A stretch of 64,000 bases of DNA, taken from positions 11,740,596-11,804,595 of the forward strand of contig VZDJ01007755.1 in assembly GCA_008694505.1 (NCBI GenBank), given 5' to 3'. This document shows positions 27,201 through 39,200 of the stretch, in pieces. The translations under genes and the position numbers were made by a program. The first letter of the stretch is position 1. Each line of letters opens with the position of its first letter. The notes beneath the pieces were generated by a model. It was not told where the DNA came from. It saw only the letters and a program-made list of their open reading frames with translations, and ran no database searches. The stretch comes from Cyanoderma ruficeps (Eukaryota > Chordata > Aves > Passeriformes > Timaliidae).

Positions 27201-30200
27201 ATGATGGAGACGTGTCCTCATATGACTCGTGACTGACTCTGTGGGGACCCATGCTGGAGCAGCCTGTCCTTGAAGGACTGCATCCCATGAAAGAGTGACT
27301 CATGCTGCAGCAGCTTGTGGAAAAATGTTGTCCATAGGATGGAGAAGTTAATGGAGAACTGTCTCCTGTGGGAGGAACCCCAGATTGGAGCAGAGGAAGG
27401 ACTCCTCTTCCTGAGCAGCAGCACAAACAACCTCTAATGAACTGGCCATAATCCCCCTTCTCTGTCTCCCTGTGCTCACTGAGGTGGAGGAGGAGCTTGT
27501 GAAGCAGTGAGGGTGGGGAAAAAGGTCTTATTTTACTGCTCATTATCCTGCTCTGATTTTGTTAGTAATAAATTCAGTTCACATCTCTAATTAGAATCTG
27601 TTTTGCCTGTGATGTTATTTGGTGGGTGATCTCTCTCTGTCCTTATCTCAACCCTTGGTTACATTTTCTCCCCCTTGACCAGCTGCAGAGGGGAGTGATA
27701 GAGATGCTTTGGTGGGTGTCTGGCATCCAACCATAGTCAACCCACTACAGCTGGGTGGGTGGAGTACACAACCTCTTGAACTCTTCTGTTTGTTTTCTGG
27801 CTGGTGGAAGAGCAACTTCCCAATAAAAAATCTGGCATAGGTCTCAGATCCTTTTAATGCAGTCATTCCCATTCCCACTCAATCACTTTTCACTGTCACA
27901 GAGGTAATCTGGATAAATGGAAGATGAACTATCTCCAGGAAGACAGCTGGCATGTAATAACTGACCCTTTCAGGGCAGCTTCTCCACATAGCTCAGAGGC
28001 CAGAGAATGGAGGAACTCACCAGGAAGCAAGCTATTGTCTGGTCTAGGACAGAAGGGTTAATGAGCATTCCACCATATAAGGCAGTCAAGGAAAGTACCA
28101 GAAATACAGAGCAACATGCCAGAAGATGCAGGAACAGGCTGGATCACGTGCATGTATTTTGTGGCGGTATTAAGAGGGAAGGACAGGCGGAAAGCAAAAG
28201 GTGAAGTGGGATGTTTCCTTCAAGGTCTCTGGCCAGGCAGGCTGTCCCTGGCCATGGGGCCTGTCTCTGGTCATTCAGACCAAGCAGATGAAGAAGATGC
28301 TTCCAAACAGCAGTTTCACCAAGTCAGCTTCTGGTTATGTGTGCAAATCATCAAACTACAGAACTGGAGAAAGATAACAATGTGAGAAATTACCAGGCAT
28401 AACAAATTGCAAAAGAGTAATGCCATAGGCAGATGGCTCACCTTGACTCGAGGCTACACTAACAAGAGAGCAATCCAAGAAACAGGACAAACATGGGTAC
28501 CAGCACTACAGACCATGGCAGACAACCAAATTACTAGGACAACCTTATTATAAATACTGAATAAGGATGTAAAATCAGCAACATTAGAGCTACTGGGAGA
28601 AGAATAAACAGGGACAGGCTGTTTATCTGGGAGTGCATGAGTGTGGTAGCAGAAAAAAGCATGAGAGTGGAAAAGGGCAGTTCGAAGGGTAACAAATCAT
28701 GTCATCAAAACTGCTGGGGTAGCTTTCAAGCAGCCTGTGCAGGAATTGTTTTGACCATACATGTTCACTTCTGCAGTCACTGGAAACTGTGATGGTTTCC
28801 CTAACCTCGATAAAAGGTTACCCTGGGAGGAAGAACCAGACATCCAGACTCCCTAACAGTGAGAATTTCATGCTGTAATTAAACTTTAATTGCTGTAGGC
28901 TAGTAGTGGAAAATTCTTGAATATGGAGGAAAAGAGCTGGCACTATGAATAAGGCTGAAATGGGGGTTGGTGTCTTTATCCTTCAATGATTTAGTACTGA
29001 TACTGTGTGCCTGTCAGATTTTAATGTGGGGTTTTTTGCTGTTTTGTTTTCCTACTGATATTATATTTCTCATAACATAGTCATATCTAGAGTTAGTTTT
29101 GATGATGGTCTTGGGAAGGAAAATGTCCAGAGGCTAGCAGACGTGGGACTAATAACATCAGTATACTAAACACATCTGAGAGAAAATTACTGGTTTTATT
29201 GTTAACTCTAACATGAAAACCTCATAAGCTCTCCTGATGTTCATTGGTATGCCAGAAAGGTAGGGCACAAGACTAAGAAAATGACTTATTGAAGATTACA
29301 CAGCTGTACGAGTTCCCTACCCACCATGAAATATTAGTCTCAAGGAACTGCTGTGTATTCATGCTATAAATAATTTTACTTTGGCATTTTTTTTCCTCCA
29401 GAAACACTTTGCTTCCACTTGAAGCTGAATAAACAACAATCCTACTGCACTATTTTATTTTGCATTTTATTCCTTAATTTATATATATCTAACAGGCTGG
29501 AAAGTAATATTTCCTGGAGGAGGAGATGGAGAATGGACATGAGTCAGACTGTTTAAAAAGAACTACTGATTTTGAAAATACCTGCTCAAATGTCTAGGTC
29601 TAAGTCAGAAGGGCATTTTTTTAGGCTCTGTACAGATGACTGAAGTCTCTGACCTTTACTGAAGTCAGTCGTTATGCACAAGAATCAAGCATCTAAATTA
29701 AATGTAAAATACTAAGTGCCTGCTGTTGACCAGTGACCAAGGCTCTCCCACATGCCAGTGAAAGAAAAAAGCACCTTAAAGCATCTGTTGGGAGACAGGT
29801 GGGATGAACAATGCTTTGAATCTGCCCATATTTATTCACTGACTACAGACAAAGCTAAAAGCAACACATTTACATGAGACATGTAACCTTGGAGCTGGTA
29901 AAGTTAACTGAGTTGAATACCACACCTTCCTCCTCAAACATTAAGAAAAGATGTCTTATCTAGTCCGACTACTACATGACCAAGAATAATTCAGGTTTTA
30001 CATAGAATATGAATAATAAATACTTCAATCTGTATGAACAGCTACCAGATCCTGTCATAGTCACTACCTTTTACACTGCATCACTTGACCTTCTGCAGAT
30101 TACATTCAGGTGTAGTGCCCTACCGATCACCTCGAATTCTATTATTTTTTCAGGTTACTCACACAGTAAGCAAACTTTTACATATTATATCATGCTGCCA

Positions 30201-33200
30201 AGTCAAACTGTCAGTATTGGCAAAGGAAAGTAAAACACAGGACTCTGCAAGCTCCACTCATCTGCACTAATAGAAATTGATGCCTATAGCTAATGTGGTA
30301 TCTGTATTCTGTTCAATGTAGTAAGAGAATGTCAACCTAGCAAGCTTTGCATAAGCTTACATTCCTCATCTCCTCTTCTACCCATTTTCCATAATACCTG
30401 CTATGCTCATTTATTTATTTATCCATCCCCGAGCCTGTTTTAATCTCACTGAAGAAGGGATATCTCCTTAGTTTGTTTGCACAACACGTAGTGCAATAAA
30501 CCCCAAATCTGATTTCTACATGCTACATGATGCCAACAAGAAGAGTTTGCAGAGTAACAAAGCTGCATATAAATGCAGGAGAGCTTTCTCTCTCCTAAAA
30601 TCTGCCTTGAATTCCCTCAAGAGACTAAAACTCCAAAAGTTTGTTTTTTAACTTCTAATTGCTGTTGTTGCTTTTGTTGCCTTGCCCACGTTTCTCACTG
30701 AAAAATGAATTATGCCTCAGCATGTGAAAGATGCCCCTTTGGAAACAGATTTGGAAAATGAGAAAAATCTGTCAGTTGTTCCTTCAGTGCCAGCAGATGA
30801 TCACTATGCAGTAGGAGTAAAAGCTGCTTGTATTTAGTGCCTGTGTGGTAGTAAGGCTATCAAAAATCACGAAGCCCAGCCAGCATTCACGGACCCTTCA
30901 GAAAGGCCCCACACTCTGTAAACAGCACAGCTACCCAGGTGTAGATCTCACCCATTTGCCTGGTGTCTGAAAGAAATGTAGACAGTCTCCATAAGCAACT
31001 GCTAAGCTATGTTTCCCTTTAGATTTTCTGTTAAGTGATCTCTGAAGTCACAGCTAAGCTAAAGCTCTGTGTTTTTACACCTTCCATGGTGAACACTGTC
31101 TGCTAATTTAATTTCTATGACATTATGTAATATGTAAACAGCATCATAGAAAGTTTCGTATTTGAGCATGCTCAGTACTAGAGAGTGATTAGTGAATGTA
31201 AATAAAGTTCAGTGTCCAGACAGAAGTGGGATGATGCAGATGAGGAGCATTACAGATGGCTGCCATTCACTCCACAGCAATCATTATCAAAAAATGCACT
31301 CTTTGAGGAGACCCGGACTGAACTGCAGAGAATTAAGATTAATGCATGAAAATATACTCCAAATAGCAAATGTTATTTCCTTCAGTGGACTCCTTCAACT
31401 GTCAAAGCACCATTTGGAGAGTGCCTGTTGCCAGTGCACTGAGACAGAACTGATCAGTCTTTCCCTGCAGGATGCAGGGGGATGAAGATGGCTGGCTCAG
31501 TTTGAAAGGGGTTTTGTATTTTCCTCAAACAAAAAAGTTTTCAGATACCTTCAAGTTTTACATCCTGCTCTTCTGCCTTTACCCGTGTTGAGAATACCTC
31601 TTCTGTTTACTTTTTATTACTTTTATAATGAATTTTTATTACTTTTTAATTACTTTTATAATGAGAAATGAGTAGTTACAGTGCAGAAATCCATCACCTA
31701 CAACTGTCAATAGGTCAGTTGGTGGAAGAGATGTACCCTGGATACATTTAGAGAAAACACAATTTAGCAATCTTATGTTGCTTATTCTGTCATACATATG
31801 TCAGTTTTACTGATCTTGATCCTTCCTCTTTTCTTCAGGCATCTTCTAGGTTCTTAATTCTTCATCCTCAAAAAATCAATGTATTTTTAATTTATTGTAA
31901 CTAGTAACTTTAATTTATTTACAGTAAGTAATTTTCTGTTTGGTAGATACAGTATCTTTATAGGCAAAATGAGAGAGAAGAAATGGGCTACATTCCTTTT
32001 TTCAACTCAAAGCAAAGAAATTATTATTTACTTATGCAGTGAAAAATTAATTTTTCTATCCATCATGTAGTTTATGATTATGGAAAGGCTCTGAGATATA
32101 GATAATCTTGGATATATCACTAATCTCATAGGAGGCAGATTACTTCAAACATCAGCTGTCAAGAAATGATGTGCCTTAAGCAAACATAAAAAAGAAAATA
32201 CTATAGCAAAGTTTATCTTCTAAGTAGTAAAAAAAAAAAAATTAAACGTTTAAAACANTTAAGCTTTCTTACCATTAAATGGATCTACTTATACAGAAAT
32301 CCTCATCTACCCTATTTCATTTTTTTGTATTACACCCTAACCATGGACTTTACGAAGTTATCTCTCCATTTATTACTAAATGAACATGGAAGAGGAGATT
32401 ACATTTAATCAAATACAGGAAGTGACTAAATCAGAGCTTTAACAATCAATTCAAACTGATTTAACATAGAGTAGGTCTAAGTAAATATAAGTTAAACATG
32501 TCCAAGTGATAGTTAGGACCAAAATTCTCCTTGATGTATTTTTCTTTGTTGGTGAATACAAGAAAAAACTTCTAAAGGAACATTAGTTTAAATTATTTAC
32601 AAATTTTTACTATACTTTTCAGGAAGATTTTAGTCCAGCAAAGCTCTTACACACATGCTTGATTTTAAGCACACTTGTACTGTCATTTGAAATCAATGGC
32701 ACTTGACTGTATGACAGGTATTTCAGGTGGATTTCATTAAAAGGGAAAGATTTATGCTTCCTTGTCTAACAATCCTAAAAATATTATAAAATATGGTAGA
32801 CAATTCTTTTTTTTTTTATTAGAATCTATGAACCCACCACAGTTAGGGTATTGGAGCCATTTGTCATCGTCATTGCTAAGAAGCCGTGGGAAGTTACTCA
32901 CATTTTCCGTTTGGATCCCTCCCCCCCTCCTGCTACCAAGCAGGTAACAGAGGACTGACTGAGGCATGTTTTTCCTCTAAACTACACCTGATGGTGGCCA
33001 AGCTGCCCCGCAAATCAGTCAGTTCTAGTGTTACGTGTACATCCCACTACCACACAGATCACAGTGCCAGCAATGAAGGCTTGCAGTTTTTTACACTCTC
33101 TGAGTACCAAATTATATGAAAAAGAAAATGTACCAGGCTGCTGGTCTAAAATGAGGTACCCTTTAGTATGAAACATCTGGTGACAGTGTCACTCTACACA

Positions 33201-36200
33201 GTCTGGCACACCCAGACTACTCATGGCCCAAATATCTGATATTAAGAAGAAACTTCTCACTGTGAGGGTGGTGAAGCACTGGAACAGGTTGCCCAGAGAA
33301 GTTGTGGATGACCCATCCCTGGAAAAGGTCAAGAGTCATCCCCATGGATGGGAATTTGAGCAACCTGGTCTAAAGGAAGGTACCTCTGCCCATGGAAGGG
33401 GGCTAGAACTAGATTATATTTAAGGTCCCTTTCAACCCAAGACATTTTATGATTCTATGATCCAATGCAAGGGAGTAGGAAACATGGAGCCACACCCTTC
33501 TCAGGGATAGGACAGCGAAAGGACTGAAAGAAACATATACAAATTGAAATACAGGAAAGCATTTAAATGCAAGGAAAAGATTTTCCCTGTGAGGATTTTC
33601 GAACAGTGTGATATTGCCCACAAAGGCTATGGAGTCTCCATCCTTGAAAATAATCAAACCTGAAAAGGACAAAACCCTGAGCAATCTGCTGTAGCTGACC
33701 CCGTTCTCTCCAGAAGTCCCAGCCAACTTCACTGATTCTGTGACATCCCTGTTTGCACATGAACCTATACTGCAAAAACACAGCAACTCTTACTGGAAAG
33801 GAGTCAGTGCTGCCTCACTGACTTCTCTCTAAAATCATTACTCAAGTAAGCTGTGCTCCAAGGCCCTTCTCTAACACATGTAATAAATAAAAAACAACAG
33901 AATCTACCCTGAGGCCTCTTGAATGTTTGAGAAAGAGTCCTCCACATCCTCAAGAGGTTTTGTGTGAGATGTACTGTGGACCTTCACAGCACTGTGCATA
34001 CCCAGGTATTCCCTTTAGCTTTCCCTTGAAGGCCGAAGGATTTCAGGGAGAGGCCATGGTTCCATTTAATCCCCTGTCAGCTGCATGCATTGCTCCTTCT
34101 CCTCACATTTCTGCCTGTGCTGTGAGACTGCACAGGTGTGTGGTTTGCACTGGCTCAGCAGGAAGCTGGAATAAGGCTATCCACTTCTACCTGTCAATCC
34201 CTGTGGTACAGAGCAGTGCCTGGGTTAGGAACTAAACATTTAGAGCAGCCAACAGAAACAGCTTTTTCCTGAACCACTGTGCAGACAGACTAAGTCAGCT
34301 GCATTTGGACTCACTGGGTCATGCAGATCACCAGTCCCAGTGACGCCACGTGGGGCAAGAGATGTCCCAGACATCAGGAGCTGGGTTGTCTGTGCATATG
34401 CCAGCCAGCTGCACACTGCATGCACAGAAGACATTCCTGAGTGCATGCCAAACCTGGCTGCTGGTTGTTTGGAAATCTGCAGGACACAATGAGTACAACT
34501 GAGGCACTGAAAATTTAGAGAAAGTTTTAAAGCTTCCCATGTCTGCATACTTGGGCTGGCATCCTATTATGTTGTGTCCAGAAGGTAAAACGAGTTATTC
34601 TAAAACCTCCCGGGATTCTGATCACTAAAGAACTTTGGTGAAGTGTTACTACTGAGGAATAATCATTAGGCTAACAATAAACTGAAATGTGATCTTTTCA
34701 CTTTTAATATCGTACCTGACAAATTCACCAAGGTGTATGAGTGTGTAAAGATCTCCAGTAAAATTTTGCTTTTACACACCAATTTAATTTACAACAGAAG
34801 TTCCATCTTCCCCTGCTGTCAATTCCTGACCATCTTGTCTTACCTATATTTAACCTAAGACTGGAGGGCTCTCTGTGGGTGGCAAAAGCCATCAGTCTCT
34901 TCAAGAAGCATCACTAATGACAATCAATTCTGCAAAAGGGAACAGTGGGTGATCCATCCTGAGCGCTGGGCAGGGAAACTGTTGTAATCTACTTGTCACC
35001 CAGATGCTGGCAAAGTGCTTCCTTTTTTAAAAACATGCTTTGAAATAATTTATTTGAAACGATGAAAAAAGTATATAAAATGAAATAATAAAATATATAA
35101 AATGAAATAATAAAAAAATCTAACTCTAAGCTTCTTAGTATTTTGATGACAACTAGGAAAGAATTAAAACTCTGCCCTGTTGCTAAGAAGTCAACAACAA
35201 TGGCTTAAATCCATTGATTACACGTAATTTTCTTATTTTAAGAGTTAAATGTATCTATGAATTAAAGAACAAGTGCAAATAGCAGACCTATTGCTACATG
35301 TATTCCATAGTCAGAAACTTTCTAACAACCTCAAGGCAATGGTTATTCTAGACTCTGTGTCTCTATTTTCCTTGCGATCCTGCTACAGAACTATTTTAAT
35401 GAGAAAGGCTTTGTCTGAGGCACTGTGTGATCAGGCCTCAGTCCGACTTATTAGTTCCTACAAAAGGGTTTTGCAAGTGTCAGCTTTCAAACAGCCAAAA
35501 ACCTCATGAGGTAACAAGACTTGATCAACAGATATGCACGATACACAATAGCTTTCTCATTTCTCTAAAAAAGGGTCAGTTTGCTTTACACTTGAGATCT
35601 CAGGTCAGTTTATAAATTACAGATCTGGTGAACCTGACAGTGAATACAGCAACTGAATCACGGGGACTTTCAAAAAATGTTTCTAGAGGAGAACCAGAAG
35701 CCACGTGTGAGCCCTCCTTCTTCGGAAGTGGAAGTTCAGAGATGCCTGCACAGACGAGGAGGCAGCCGCAGTGTGCGCGGCTGGCACAGCTCAGATGGTG
35801 TGTAAGAACGCGAGACGCGCCAGCTGAGATCTCCGCCAGCCGGCGGGACACGCTGCACGGCTCCCGGTGGGTCCTCGCCACAGGATGGCACTCCTGGGTG
35901 TGTTTTAAACGCAACCACGCTCCTCCAACATTTTAACTCTCTCCTGGCACAGTGTCAAGCGAGATAGCGCGAATGAGAGGCAGTGCATCCCCACCGCTGT
36001 CTCCCGAAAATGGCCCTGTCTCTGTGTTTAGCCGAATCAAGGCTGTGTGCGGGAAGGTTCGGCTGTGTGCATGTCCTGTACAGGCCATCACGTGTGAAAG
36101 GCAAACAATGCCAAACCCGTGCGGTGGAAAAGGCAGAATGCCTTCATGCTGGATGCCCTTATTACAGTGATAACATCTTCTCCAGCAGTATGCTTCTTCA

Positions 36201-39200
36201 AATGCCAAGTCTGACTTATACCACATCTTTCTTTCATCAATAATTTCCTTCTTCCCTTCTGATACAACCGCTGCCAGCTCCATCCATCATCCCCCTAAAA
36301 CACTCCCCATACCACAGGAGGACTACAGCTTGCTTGGCACTGTTACCAGCCAAAAGCTACCACAGAGTGAATGCAAGTGTTAACAAATTGGGTTTATTTA
36401 CATTTTTCATTAATTTTGAAGCAGTGCACATTACCAGCTTAAGGATACAGGGTGTTATCCCCAATCTCATATTAACTCTGTTTCCTTTAAAAAAATGGCG
36501 TGTGATAAGGGAAAATGTGATTTAACAGTTCTTTACAACAATTTCTTACCTAATAGCTATAGAAAGCAAGTTGAGATTACATTATCAACCTTTAAGGTTC
36601 AGTCATATCACAAAGCCCAATGAAAAAGAATGAGCACCTATTATACATTTAGAACTACTTGAAAACAAAAGCCCTCTTTGGCATATATCCTGTTTTTCCG
36701 AGTGTGATCCATGGTTACTTTGTTTTCTGTAGTATTATTTTTTTAAATTTTAGGGTTGGCCAGACTGTAAACAGCAACACAAGGTACAGAATACTAATGA
36801 AAGATGAATTGTGCCCGTTCTTGAATATAAAAGATGTGATATTTCACATATATGCAATTTTTAACCTGATCCTTATTTTATTAATTTAAATATTTTCTTA
36901 TATAATGTGGACTGAATTTGACCCATAACATTTTCATCTATTAAAAATAATTAGAGAAATTTTTAAGCTGACTTAATGCTTGGGTAAACAGTCTGATACC
37001 ACAATTGCATTTTTTACCCCCAGAATGGAAGAGACATACTAAAGACTATTGACATATGCTTCTCTCTTCTGAAGAGTTAGGTTCAGTCCAGAGGGTTCCT
37101 TGGACAAAATCCCAGTACCAATTTCAGCTGTTGAGATCGAGAGCACTGCTATGAAGCAGGATATTCATGTGACACACAGGACTTTGGTGAAAAAGCATCT
37201 TATGCCTGAAGTCGTAAGGACAGTTCAGACTGATCTTATTTAAACCTTTTGCTGTGATCAGTAATCAAGTTGCTAATTACTGTCATAGGTTCCAGCTTTC
37301 ATAGGTATTTAATCATGTATTACGTTTGAAAACAATGCAATCGATTTGCCCCAAAGTCTCCTGGAATATGAGCTATAATCAGCTCGGAAAGAGGAAAAGA
37401 TGGATGCTGGTATCTCGAATATCCATTTCTGAGGTATCAATTTCATTTGAATAGGCAACCTCTTATTTAGAGAAACTATCCAGAATATTTGACTAAACTG
37501 TGTCTTTGTGTTCACACAATCTTTCCAGATTTTCTCTCCTGACATTACTCACATTCAAAGCAATGTCTTCTGCCAGAGTGTGTCGGTGCTCCACTTCCCC
37601 AGCTGATTGCCTCAGTAACCAGGACTCCCAAACCAGAAAGCAACTGCAGTGTCTCCCCTTAAAATATCATGCTCTAAAACTTCACATCTCCTGAGGAAAT
37701 AAGGACTAGGCCAAGGAGAAAAGCTCCAGCTGATACAAACATAGCTCAACAACTGGCAACACTGAGAAAGGCAGTAAGACTGCAGGATGTGAAATGGCAG
37801 ATAAATGAGATTTAGGTGAAGTTTAGCACATCTATCCTTCCCCTTGTGTGTGACAGAAGCTCTTTAATGATGTTGTCACGGCCCCTAGATGGAGTAAGAG
37901 TCTTGACGTACATGGCCCCTTATCTTTCATCCTTTAATTTACACACACAGTCCTTAAAGATATCCTGCAAATCCAAGACAAAATAAAGACTTTCAAGGCA
38001 AAATATAGATGAATGAACTGTGGAAAATTAAACTTGGGGAAGATCAGGACCTTTACAAGAGATGCAGTATGATACTAGTGTCAACTTCATTTATCAGAAA
38101 TTGAGTTCAACTTCCTCAAACAATACACACTGAGAGACTGATTCATTCTTTCCTTTGTGCCATAGTGATGTCAGTGAGTTCAAAAGAGTTGCTTTCAATT
38201 TACTCCCTGTCAGGAAAAGAGACATCCATCTATCCATCCACATGGACCAAAGAAAATGCTGAGCAGACAGAGAACTTCTGTGGAATTAGCCTAAACTGTT
38301 CTCGGTTAAAGGGCTAAACACCCTGCTAGAAAACCTCAGCAGCCAAAAATAATATCACAGATACAACTCAGTCTGAATTCAGCCTAGAAATGCCTTGATT
38401 CAGCTCAGGGAAAATGGCCTCTGTAAAGCCATTGTATATCACAAACATTAATGCCAGGAAGCTGAATGTTCATTGTATAGAGACCCAGAACTGTATTAAT
38501 AACAATGCCCACTGAGGACATTATATTGTGCAGTCTCTTCACACTTATAAAAGCAGGAAATTATTTTTGTAGCCAACATCTTCTGTTCTCACAATTTGTC
38601 CTAGCATACAAGATACTTGCTGTATGAAATCTTCCACTAAGACTTAATGAAAATAAAACTAGATGCAGTAAAATATGATACAATGGCTAAGTTAAAGCTT
38701 CTCTCTGAATATTCTGGGTGTTATGAAGTTGATCGATATTACTAGAGTTACACAAACATTTATGTAACTGAAAACAAATGAGCATGCAAAAAAACACTCT
38801 TTGGGAATTACGGGAGGAGAGGATTATAATAAAAATGACATCAGGTCCCACATTCTGACTTTACTTCTGGGGACTTGTTTGCTGTCTTCACCCTGGAGAA
38901 TCCCGTAATTTCTGAGAACTTTCACCACTTGCTGTGGCTCACTCCACAGTGGGCTTATTTGTAAAAGTTACTGGAGACAGGAATGAGGAATGGCTGGAGA
39001 CGGATCAGACTTTCTGTGCCAAGTTGTGATGAAGACCACTGTTCAGGCAGGAAGATGGTGCAGATTGTGTGGTTAAGGTAGAGGAACGCTGTGTAGTGCC
39101 TACTCGTTCTCCTGAGCTGACTGATGGTTTAAAAACCAGGATAGGGTAAAAAAAATCAGCAAAATTCCCAACTTGGCAGATGCAATGGAGGAGGAGTTCA

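Noticed and set aside
26890..27543. 217-codon open frame on the minus strand
   Set aside because: It lies wholly inside an LTR, resembles no protein I know, and follows the repetitive GC-rich composition of the element.
27750..28960. Possible internal retroviral sequence downstream of the LTR at 26560-27749
   Set aside because: The frames here are short and I could not identify gag, protease, reverse transcriptase or envelope motifs, nor a convincing primer-binding site right after the LTR.
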